DNA from: a virus
Virus record (IMG/VR): IMGVR_UViG_3300017717_000100
Coordinates: 1-22,066 of that record
Length of the DNA: 22,066 nucleotides
Reading direction: 5' to 3' (one strand)
The first letter of the stretch is position 1. Each line of letters begins with the position of its first letter. This document shows positions 1-6,668 of this stretch, one piece after another. The notes beneath the pieces were generated by a model, which was not told the origin of the DNA, did no database searches, and was given only the letters and a program-made list of their open reading frames with translations. Both the position numbers and the translations under genes were made by a program.

Positions 1-2
1 GC

Positions 3-1997
3 TACTATGAAGGTAATCCAGACGCTATAAGATTTGATGCCTCAAGCAACTTAATGAGTGGAACTCCAGATTTTGAGGTAACACCAAATACTGCAAAAGT
101 AAATGGTAATCTTGTATGGCATGTGGGCAACGACGGTCCGAACTCAGGATTAAATGCTGACTTACTTGATGGTGTCAATGGAGCTTCGTACTTGAGAAGT
201 GATGCCAATGATGTTTATAATGGCACCTTAACCATAAACGGAATGGATTTCAAAGTCTCAAACGCCGTTAGAAACTTAAAAATACAAGCAAGCACAGGTG
301 GCTCAGATGTTGGTATCAGTGGCTTTAGGGCAGATGGAACTCATGGTTTTCAAGTATATGGTGATGGCAGTAACTATGGTTTCTTAGATGGAAACTGGGC
401 TAATTGGGATCTTAAAAAGGCTAAAAATGGTCAATTACAAGTTGATGAAGGGTCAGGGTTGGTTAAAGTTTGGACTGCTGGCAACGACGGTCCGAACTCA
501 GGATTAAATGCTGACTTACTTGATAATTTACATGGCTCAAGTTATATGAGACTAGATGCGGCGCAAGATGTAACAAACTATACTCATGTACACAGTTTTT
601 ATACTAACGGAAATATAGCTACATCAAGTGGAAGTCAGTCAAGTTTACAATGTTATAATAACACACAAGGTAACGATGCATTTATGACTTTTCATATTGG
701 AAGTGATTTTGCTTGTTATTTTGGACTTGATGGAGGTACGAATAAATTATCAGTTGGTGGTTGGTCAATGGGAGCAAACTCTTACGAGATTTACCACTCA
801 GGAAATAAACCTTCATTAGCAACTCTTGGATTTACAGGAGCTTCAAATGCCAACTATATTACAAATAATAATCAGTTAACAAATGGTGCTGGTTATATTA
901 CTGATGGTAATACAAACTGGAATAATACATACGGATTTATTACAACATCAGCTATTGGTACTTACATAGGTAAGAATAGACCAAATAACTATGTTGCATC
1001 TAGTACATCTACTTCAAATAGAGGAAACTTTGGAGAAGGTATATGGGCGTATAGTGGATATTCTACTGGTACAAATAGACCTTTTACATATGATGCTACT
1101 TTACAAGTTATGCCTGATAGTTCTTTAGGATTTGAACTTTCTATTGATTGGGTATCACAAGGTACGACTCCATTAAAAATTAGAAGTTTAAGAGATTGCT
1201 GTCAAGGTTGGTCAAGTTATTCGACCGTTTGGACTTCGAGCACAGATGGCCCAAATTCAGGTTTAGATGCTGATTTACTTGATGGATTAAATGCAAAAGG
1301 TGTAGGAAGTGCTACAGGAGCAAGTCAAGTTCTTACTTCAAATACAAATAGCTATTTTGTACATCAAAATTGGATAGACATAGGTGCAAGTGGTATCTAT
1401 TCAACAAGTACAAACGGTGCTCACTTTAAACCTAATAATGTAACAAGTTATGGTACGTGGGCAACAAGTGGTGGAAAAGGTGGTTATGATGGTATTGTAT
1501 TTGATGGTGGTGGTGACGTTGCACTTATGTTTGACACCGGGGGTAATGGAGGGCATTATCGTCAAAGTGGCGTTGGCTGGATGACATATTTTCATCAGGG
1601 CAATGATTGCTTAGGAGTCTGTGATTCTACTACATCGTCAAGCTACAGTTTATATGTAACAGGAGGAATCTATGCAACAGGAGATGTTGTAGCATACTCA
1701 GACAGAAGAGCAAAAGAAAATATAATTACTATAGACTCCGCTCTAGAAAAAGTAAATCAACTAAGAGGAGTATACTATAATAAGATAGATAATGAAGACA
1801 AAGAACGAGAAATAGGTTTCATTGCGCAAGAAGTAAATGAAGTTGCACCTGAATTAGTAACATATGCAGAAGACATTGATCAGTATGGAGTCAAGTATGG
1901 AAATACTACTGCATTACTAGTAGAAGCAGTAAAAGAATTAACACAACAAGTCAAAGACTTAAAACAAGAAATAGAGGAGATAAAAAATGTCAAGTAA
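3..1997 (+). CDS. Tail fibre with C-terminal S74 self-cleaving chaperone (5' partial)
   Basis: Long host-recognition tail fibre or spike. The frame stays open to the window edge, so the internal ATG at 54 is not the true start; residues here are numbered from that ATG. The body is rich in Gly, Ser, Asn and Thr, as in trimeric beta-structured fibres. It carries three copies of a motif of the form GNDGPNSGLNADLLD, at about residues 25-39, 143-157 and 396-410. The last ~99 residues form an intramolecular chaperone domain (Peptidase_S74): SDRRAKENI at 549, then GFIAQEV, then a coiled-coil-like Lys/Glu tail. In this family the chaperone trimer cleaves itself off just before the Ser of the S-D-R-x-x-K motif, here Ser549, after folding the fibre. 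The end overlaps the next small gene by 11 bases. The family is clear; the receptor specificity is not visible. Confidence 0.9.
   Translation, partial: YYEGNPDAIRFDASSNLMSGTPDFEVTPNTAKVNGNLVWHVGNDGPNSGLNADLLDGVNGASYLRSDANDVYNGTLTINGMDFKVSNAVRNLKIQASTGGSDVGISGFRADGTHGFQVYGDGSNYGFLDGNWANWDLKKAKNGQLQVDEGSGLVKVWTAGNDGPNSGLNADLLDNLHGSSYMRLDAAQDVTNYTHVHSFYTNGNIATSSGSQSSLQCYNNTQGNDAFMTFHIGSDFACYFGLDGGTNKLSVGGWSMGANSYEIYHSGNKPSLATLGFTGASNANYITNNNQLTNGAGYITDGNTNWNNTYGFITTSAIGTYIGKNRPNNYVASSTSTSNRGNFGEGIWAYSGYSTGTNRPFTYDATLQVMPDSSLGFELSIDWVSQGTTPLKIRSLRDCCQGWSSYSTVWTSSTDGPNSGLDADLLDGLNAKGVGSATGASQVLTSNTNSYFVHQNWIDIGASGIYSTSTNGAHFKPNNVTSYGTWATSGGKGGYDGIVFDGGGDVALMFDTGGNGGHYRQSGVGWMTYFHQGNDCLGVCDSTTSSSYSLYVTGGIYATGDVVAYSDRRAKENIITIDSALEKVNQLRGVYYNKIDNEDKEREIGFIAQEVNEVAPELVTYAEDIDQYGVKYGNTTALLVEAVKELTQQVKDLKQEIEEIKNVK
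126..170 (+). repeat. 45-bp direct repeat in the tail fibre gene, copy 1
   Basis: A 45-base stretch beginning ggcaacgacggtccg is repeated without mismatch at 480-524, in the same reading frame. It encodes G-N-D-G-P-N-S-G-L-N-A-D-L-L-D. Nucleotide identity, including wobble positions, suggests a recent duplication or gene conversion, since the protein motif alone would tolerate synonymous change. Confidence 0.93.
480..524 (+). repeat. 45-bp direct repeat in the tail fibre gene, copy 2
   Basis: Perfect copy of 126-170, offset by 354 bases (118 codons). A third copy at about 1240-1283 encodes nearly the same peptide (TDGPNSGLDADLLDG) but differs at many synonymous sites, so it is older. Similar GLDADLLDG motifs are frequent in marine phage fibres, where they mark joints between exchangeable segments. 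Confidence 0.93.
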
Positions 1998-2163
1998 GAC
2001 AGTAACATTTATAACATGGCACCCTGCGAGAGCAGAACCAACCGAAGCACCTGCTACTATGCAAGTAGATTATAGTGATGGATCACAGGATATACTAGTT
2101 GCAGGAGCAGATGTTTCAAGTAAACTACAATTAGTACAAGATGCATATAATGCATTATTTTAA
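1987..2163 (+). CDS. Small tail-associated protein, 58 aa, function unknown
   Basis: A 58-residue ORF starting MSSKTVTFITWHPARAEPTE and ending YNALF. The start is supported by an AGAGGAG Shine-Dalgarno sequence about 6 bases upstream, and it overlaps the fibre gene end by 11 bases. It has no signal peptide, membrane segment or cysteines, and the composition is that of a small soluble domain. Position right after the fibre suggests a small tail accessory or fibre-cap protein, but this is context only. I do not recognise the family. Confidence 0.72.
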   Translation: MSSKTVTFITWHPARAEPTEAPATMQVDYSDGSQDILVAGADVSSKLQLVQDAYNALF

Positions 2164-2177
2164 AAAGGAGAATAAAA

Positions 2178-2456
2178 ATGGCAGTAACATATAAATTACT
2201 AGAAACTTTCGATGGGACAAGAACTAATGAGAGGGCTGATCCAGATAATCCAGGAAAAACGATATCAGAAACTATATCTAATGTAAGAGATATTGAAGTT
2301 TAATTTAAAAGCGACGACCCCGAGATAACATACGTAAGGCTTGTAAATGTTGTATTTGATAAAGATGGAGAATATGACGATGCAGCTACGAAAGAAATAT
2401 GCGCGCAACATGCAGAAGGCGTTAGACAAAAAATAATTTTAGGCGTAATACAATAG
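2178..2456 (+). pseudogene. Small tail-region ORF interrupted by an in-frame TAA at 2301-2303
   Basis: An AAGGAG ribosome site precedes ATG 2178. Translation gives 41 residues starting MAVTYKLLETFDGTRTNERA and then TAA. The same frame continues without another stop for 50 codons to TAG at 2454-2456, reading FKSDDPEITYVRLVNVVFD and onward, which looks like ordinary protein. The second part has no ATG, GTG or TTG start in this frame before about codon 60, and no ribosome site of its own. The next gene's Shine-Dalgarno lies directly after the TAG. The simplest reading is one 92-codon gene carrying a nonsense substitution or a base-calling error; stop-codon readthrough is the alternative. TAA, TAG and TGA all end other genes here, so a changed genetic code is unlikely. 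The N-terminal 41 residues may still be made. Confidence 0.7.
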
Positions 2457-2465
2457 GAGAGTTAA

Positions 2466-3776
2466 ATGGCAGTACCAGCAGCTACAACAGCAATATCTTT
2501 AGCAAAGATAAGAGATGAGATAGAAAATAATAACTATAATCATAGTCTTTATGGCTATACATCTTCGTCTACAAGTTTAAAAGATATAAGTGATGGTAGT
2601 ATAGACACTATTAATACGGCAAATGCTAGTGCTGATAGACCAGATGGCTCGGCTCCTCATGCAATGAGTGAGTTTTTTAGTTACGATCACGATAAAGTTT
2701 CTACTAATCCTGTATTATCATATGTTGGTGGAAAAAGATCATTCTACATCGTTGAAGCAGTTGAAGGAAGTGACTCAGAGGCAAGAATTTATATATGGTG
2801 TTATAGAACAGGTACAACTATTAAAGTGTATGCAAGAATGCAAGGTAATGGAGATAGTGGAGGTGACAGTGCAGATGCTGGTTATTTCACCGGCTTAAAT
2901 TCAGGAACTGAAACTACATTGACGGGTGAAACTGATTTTCATAATGTCAATTTTCAATTTGCTCAAATTACAAATGTAGATTCAGGTTATAAAGTTGGAT
3001 TTAGTGACGCGGCCGTTTCTGGACAAGGAAACCAACATTCTGGAACTGGCTCAGTACATACAATTAATATGGATGCAGGTACAAACCCAACTACCGCAGT
3101 GCGAACAACATTCTGGACTGCTTCCGCAGGAAATACTACTCAAAATACTCCTCCCACTACAATTAATGCAGTAAGATATACAAGTGAGGCACTTACAGAT
3201 GATAGTGATTATGGATATGATAGAGTAACATTACATTTTAAACATGCTACACTCGCAGATTTTGATGTTGTAGTAGATGTAAGCACAGAGGCTGAAGGAG
3301 TACTTGTCGATGAAGGTGAAGAGGATTGTCCACAATGCTGTATCCATGAAAGTATGCTAATTGCTACTGAGGAAGATATGAAATCAATACACGATATTAA
3401 AATAGGGGATAAAGTAATATCCTATAATTTTGAAACAGAATCAAATGAATTAGTTGAAGTTGAAGATTTAATTACAATTGAAAGAGATGTAGACTATAAA
3501 GTAAATAATTTAATACTTACCGAAGATCACCCTGTTTATTTAAATACTGGTAAAAAGGCTTCTATAAATCCTGAAGCTACATTATTAAACTATAAACAAG
3601 AAGTTGATCAAATTCAAATAGGTGATATTATGGTCAAGCTTGATGGAACTGAAGAAGTAATTCAATCAATTGAAAAATATGAAGGAACTCATTTAAACTA
3701 TGCTATTAAAACAAAACATAATAATTTTTATGCAGACGGAATATTAGTTGATTCTGTAATACTGGAGAAAAAATGA
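2466..3776 (+). CDS. Tail-associated protein with C-terminal Hint (intein/hedgehog-like) domain
   Basis: 436 residues, with AGGAG eight bases before the start. Residues 1-285 are a Gly/Ser/Thr/Asp-rich, beta-looking structural segment that I cannot assign to a family. Residues 288-436 resemble a Hint domain. The entry is D-C-P-Q-C-C-I-H-E-S-M-L-I-A-T, with Cys291 fitting position 1 of intein block A (Ser at 6, Leu at 8). Block B is L-T-E-D-H-P-V-Y, with Thr352 and His355. There is a paired IKIGDKV / IQIGDIM motif and a C-terminal NNFYADGILV. Inteins end in His-Asn followed by Cys, Ser or Thr; here the matching place reads Asp-Ser and only a short tail follows. Full splicing is therefore unlikely, and N-terminal cleavage or cross-linking at Cys291/292 is the expected chemistry. 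Its TGA overlaps the next ATG (ATGA). Confidence 0.82.
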   Translation: MAVPAATTAISLAKIRDEIENNNYNHSLYGYTSSSTSLKDISDGSIDTINTANASADRPDGSAPHAMSEFFSYDHDKVSTNPVLSYVGGKRSFYIVEAVEGSDSEARIYIWCYRTGTTIKVYARMQGNGDSGGDSADAGYFTGLNSGTETTLTGETDFHNVNFQFAQITNVDSGYKVGFSDAAVSGQGNQHSGTGSVHTINMDAGTNPTTAVRTTFWTASAGNTTQNTPPTTINAVRYTSEALTDDSDYGYDRVTLHFKHATLADFDVVVDVSTEAEGVLVDEGEEDCPQCCIHESMLIATEEDMKSIHDIKIGDKVISYNFETESNELVEVEDLITIERDVDYKVNNLILTEDHPVYLNTGKKASINPEATLLNYKQEVDQIQIGDIMVKLDGTEEVIQSIEKYEGTHLNYAIKTKHNNFYADGILVDSVILEKK

Positions 3777-4594
3777 GTAAATTAATTATTACAGGTAGAG
3801 GAACAGATTTAGGAGTTAGACATAATCATAACTTTATTGTGTATAATGATTCTTATGAATTAGAATATACATCTGATTATGAATCAGAATTAAAAGATAT
3901 ATCTATTAGAGATCAAAGAGATTGGAGTGGTAAACCTAGACCTGCGTTTAGACCTTTTGGAATTACTTTTGATAATGATAAAATATATATTGCAAATCAT
4001 ACTAAAATAGGTATATTTAATAAAACTACTTATGCGTATGAAGGATTATTAGGAACTCCTGGATTTTTTAATACACATCAAATCCTTAAAAAGAATAATA
4101 TAATGTACACTGCAAACACAAGACACGACACAATAGGTGTACATAATTTAGATACTGATGAAAGTACATATATTAATTTGCCTGAAAGATCACATGTTAA
4201 CTCCTTATTTTGGTCTGAAGATAATAAACTATGTTATGTTTTGCATAATAGAGGAACAAAATTATCACAGTTTTTTAAAGATGAAGTTAAGATAAAAGAA
4301 ATAGGTAAATGTTGTCATGATTTAATTTTAGAAGGAGACAATTTTTATACATTAGATACATATAATAAAAAACTTCGTATTAATGATAATGAGTATGAAG
4401 TACCTGATGGGGGTTTCATTAGAGGGTTAGCTAAGTTAGGAAACGAATTAGTAATAGGACAAAGCTTAACAAGCGATATACCAAAGACACCTGCAGACTG
4501 CTTTTTACATATTTTTAACCTAACATCAAACACTTTTACAGGAAAAATATCAATACCTGAAGTGAGGGAGATAACAGATATTAAATGGATTTAG
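3773..4594 (+). CDS. Six-bladed beta-propeller protein
   Basis: 273 residues with six spaced repeats of an inner-strand pattern, each roughly 'hydrophobic, G/N-D/N-N, K/N, IY/MY/CYV'. They lie at about 61-76 (PFGITFDNDKIYIANH), 102-116 (HQILKKNNIMYTANT), 141-159, 181-196 (CHDLILEGDNFYTLDT) and 216-231 (IRGLAKLGNELVIGQS), with a closing strand EITDIKWI at 266-273. The ~40-residue period is typical of NHL- or SMP-30-like propellers. Several repeats begin or end with His (76, 102, 141, 158, 182). No signal peptide is present. The gene starts in an ATGA overlap with the Hint gene and overlaps the oxygenase gene by 10 bases, so the three are probably translated together. A role in tail assembly, glycan binding or enzymatic modification is possible; the sequence does not decide. 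Confidence 0.72.
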   Translation: MSKLIITGRGTDLGVRHNHNFIVYNDSYELEYTSDYESELKDISIRDQRDWSGKPRPAFRPFGITFDNDKIYIANHTKIGIFNKTTYAYEGLLGTPGFFNTHQILKKNNIMYTANTRHDTIGVHNLDTDESTYINLPERSHVNSLFWSEDNKLCYVLHNRGTKLSQFFKDEVKIKEIGKCCHDLILEGDNFYTLDTYNKKLRINDNEYEVPDGGFIRGLAKLGNELVIGQSLTSDIPKTPADCFLHIFNLTSNTFTGKISIPEVREITDIKWI

Positions 4595-5280
4595 AAAAAT
4601 TATTTTTTTGCCCTGTCTACTATAAAAATTTCGGAAATAAAGTAAGAGATTTAAATAAAAGACTGATAGCTGACATTGATAAAGAAATGTCAGAATGTGA
4701 AACAGATCATAATAGAAGTTTTGTTAAAAATGGCCATACATGGCAATCAAAACATAAAATGGAAAACAGGCATGATAGCTTTCGTGAGTTTGCGGATTTA
4801 ATAGAAAGTGTTTATGATTGTAGTTGTCGTTCAGTATGGGCGAATGTCATTTTTGGAGCTGGAGGATTTTCAAGACCGCACAATCATGGAGCTCGAGTAA
4901 ATATACCTAAAACAGTAAAAGGCAGAGACGGTAATAGATTACATATGCCTACTCAAAAACAATTAAGTAGGAGAGAAGATTTAGGAAGATATTCACAAAC
5001 AAGTACTGGAGTATACTATCCTAAAGGTTTAACAGAAATTGATAATTTAGATGATTTAGATGAATCTAAGTTGTTTATGCCTAGATGGAGCGGCAACGAT
5101 GAAGGAGTGTTAGTACTATTTGATCCCACATCTTATTTAAGAGGTACTAATGATGTGGTTACAGTAAAACCAAGAGAGTCATTATTATTACTGTTTCCGG
5201 CATGGTTAACACACATGGTTGCACCGATGGCTACAAATAAAAAAAGATACTCAATGTCTTTTACACTGAAACCATTATGA
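4585..5280 (+). CDS. 2OG-Fe(II) oxygenase-like protein
   Basis: 231 residues. Resembles the small phage and bacterial 2-oxoglutarate/Fe(II) dioxygenases that carry an H-N-H motif on one strand and a distal His followed by Arg. Visible here: VWANVIFGAGGFSRPHNHG with His99 and His101, then LLLLFPAWLTHMV with His210, then R221 before YSMSFTL, where Arg would hold the 2-oxoglutarate carboxylate. In the usual family the histidine motif runs straight into an S-G-V-Y-Y strand. Here about 40 mostly charged residues (102-140) are inserted before TGVYY at 141-145, which is unusual. These enzymes hydroxylate protein or other substrates. Being coupled to tail genes, the target could be a tail protein, but that is inference. 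Confidence 0.75.
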   Translation: MDLEKLFFCPVYYKNFGNKVRDLNKRLIADIDKEMSECETDHNRSFVKNGHTWQSKHKMENRHDSFREFADLIESVYDCSCRSVWANVIFGAGGFSRPHNHGARVNIPKTVKGRDGNRLHMPTQKQLSRREDLGRYSQTSTGVYYPKGLTEIDNLDDLDESKLFMPRWSGNDEGVLVLFDPTSYLRGTNDVVTVKPRESLLLLFPAWLTHMVAPMATNKKRYSMSFTLKPL

Positions 5281-5423
5281 TGTTACCTGATCAATGGATT
5301 GAATATTTTTTACATAAGATTGGAATTAAAAAAGATTCATTATTAGAAGCTTTAATCATGGTATCATTATTTTTTTTAATAATAATATTAATGTTAAGTT
5401 TCTTTTTAGATACTTACAAATAA
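5277..5423 (+). CDS. 48-aa single-helix membrane peptide
   Basis: Starts at an ATG overlapping the oxygenase TGA (ATGA); a second ATG follows immediately, so the product is 47 or 48 residues. It has an amphipathic N-terminus (PDQWIEYFLHKIGIKKDS) and one strongly hydrophobic helix at about residues 24-44, rich in Ile, Leu, Phe and Met, then a short polar tail, DTYK. It is the last gene of the rightward unit and its TAA touches the terminator hairpin. Size and topology would allow a small holin- or spanin-like role, but with one helix and no recognisable family this is only a possibility. Confidence 0.65.
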   Translation: MMLPDQWIEYFLHKIGIKKDSLLEALIMVSLFFLIIILMLSFFLDTYK

Positions 5424-5449
5424 AAAAGGGGCTTATCGCCCCTTTCTTT
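5424..5449. terminator. Bidirectional intrinsic terminator between converging units
   Basis: A perfect 8-bp stem pairs 5425-5432 (aaaggggc) with 5438-5445 (gcccctttt-side) around a TTATC loop. On the plus strand it is followed by a T-rich tract, and on the minus strand by six Ts. It sits exactly between the rightward tail genes and the leftward replication genes and contains the stop codon of the leftward unit's last gene (5448-5450). Confidence 0.93.
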
Positions 5450-5699
5450 ATTCTGCGTTCTCTTCCTCAGGTGGATTCTCAACAGCCTCTTTGAGTCTGT
5501 CTGTAAATCCTTGAGAAGCAACTTGTACTTGGTCTAATTCCATTTGCAAATTAGTTCTTTTTTGCGTTAGGCTGTTTAGACAAGCAACTATATATTTTGC
5601 TTCATCACTAAGTTCAGAAATCACATATTTTTTATCGTCAAGTACTAAAACAGGTTCTTCCTGTTGTCCTACTTCTGGATTTATATTTTCTGTCGACAT
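5448..5699 (-). CDS. Small acidic coiled-coil protein, DUF6447-like
   Basis: 83 residues with AAGGAG before its ATG. The centre, PVLVLDDKKYVISELSDEAK, followed by a helix with regular hydrophobic spacing (LNSLTQKRTNLQMELDQVQV), looks like the small phage and bacterial DUF6447 group: a short beta segment 'V-D-x-K-x-Y', then 'LSDEAK', then a coiled coil. Both ends are acidic and probably disordered. Function of the group is unknown. It is the last gene of the leftward unit, nine bases after nrdB, and its stop lies in the terminator. The DUF name is from memory of the pattern, not a search. Confidence 0.75.
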   Translation of the reverse strand: MSTENINPEVGQQEEPVLVLDDKKYVISELSDEAKYIVACLNSLTQKRTNLQMELDQVQVASQGFTDRLKEAVENPPEEENAE

Positions 5700-5708
5700 A
5701 ATTTCTCC

Positions 5709-6668
5709 TTATTTAAAAATATCTTGCCAATTTCCTTGTGTACTAGCCTTAGCATACTCGGTAGCACGGTTTTCGAAAAAGTTGGTATGCTCAACGGCAT
5801 TTACTTGCATATCTATCCATGGAAGTGGATTATCAGTACTATGGAATATATTTTTCATTCCTAGCCCGAGTAATCTTCTATCTGCAATATAACGAATATA
5901 TTCTTTAACTTCTTTTGCTGTCAAACCAGGTATATCTGCTTTATTAAAACAAACATCTATAAATTTATCTTCTAATTCAACAACGCGTTCAGCTGCGCAA
6001 TATATTTCATATTTCAGTTTATCTGTCCATATAGACGGATTTTCTGCAATAAAAGTTCTAAAAAGTTTAGATAGACCTTCAACATGAAGAGACTCGTCTC
6101 TTATTGACCATGTTACTATCTGACCCATACCTTTCATTAAATTGTGTCTAGGGTAATTCAATAATATAGCAAAACTACTAAATAATTGAACGCCCTCTGT
6201 AAAACCACTGTATACTGCCATTGTTTTAGCAATTTCATGTGGTGTACTCATGTTAAAATCTGTTAGATACTCATGTTTCTCTACCATCTCTTGAATTTCA
6301 AAAAACTCTTGATACTGGTCATCAGATTTACCCAATGTTTCCAAAAGTAAAGAATATGCTTCTTGATGTACTGCTTCCATTGCAGCATAGCTAACAAGCA
6401 TCATTCTTACTTCAGGTTGTTTAAATGTAGGTAGATAATGCTTTGCATAACCACAACACACATCAACATCCGCTTGAGTAAAAAACTTAAATATATTATC
6501 TAACAGTAGCCTATTATCAGGACTTAACTTTTCTTTATAGTCTTTTATATCATCTTGGAGAGGTACTTCGTCTGGAAGCCAATGCATTTGTTGTTGCTTT
6601 TTGTAAAACTCAAATGCCCAAGGATAATTAAAAGGTTTATAAAAATCTCTTTCTTCTAGTAAATTCAT
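5709..6668 (-). CDS. nrdB: Class Ia ribonucleotide reductase, beta (radical) subunit
   Basis: 319 residues. Holds the diiron-tyrosyl radical cofactor that starts ribonucleotide reduction in NrdA. All metal ligands are visible with E. coli spacing: Asp67, Glu98 and His101 (MEAVHQEAY), Glu158 (FTEGVQLF), Glu192 and His195 (RDESLHVEG). The radical tyrosine is Tyr105, seven residues after Glu98, as in E. coli (E115 to Y122). Tyr is retained, so this is a standard tyrosyl-radical enzyme and not a Phe-type Mn/Fe variant. The protein is a little shorter than bacterial NrdB (~375), mostly between Glu98 and Glu158 and at the ends. The ATG follows the nrdA stop directly (TAAATG), with GAGGGA in the nrdA end as ribosome site. 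Catalytically complete as far as can be seen. Confidence 0.97.
   Translation of the reverse strand: MNLLEERDFYKPFNYPWAFEFYKKQQQMHWLPDEVPLQDDIKDYKEKLSPDNRLLLDNIFKFFTQADVDVCCGYAKHYLPTFKQPEVRMMLVSYAAMEAVHQEAYSLLLETLGKSDDQYQEFFEIQEMVEKHEYLTDFNMSTPHEIAKTMAVYSGFTEGVQLFSSFAILLNYPRHNLMKGMGQIVTWSIRDESLHVEGLSKLFRTFIAENPSIWTDKLKYEIYCAAERVVELEDKFIDVCFNKADIPGLTAKEVKEYIRYIADRRLLGLGMKNIFHSTDNPLPWIDMQVNAVEHTNFFENRATEYAKASTQGNWQDIFK

Noticed and set aside
2178-2456. Genetic code in which TAA is a sense codon
   Set aside because: TAA correctly ends many other genes here, including nrdA, SbcC and primase, so local mutation, error or readthrough is preferred.
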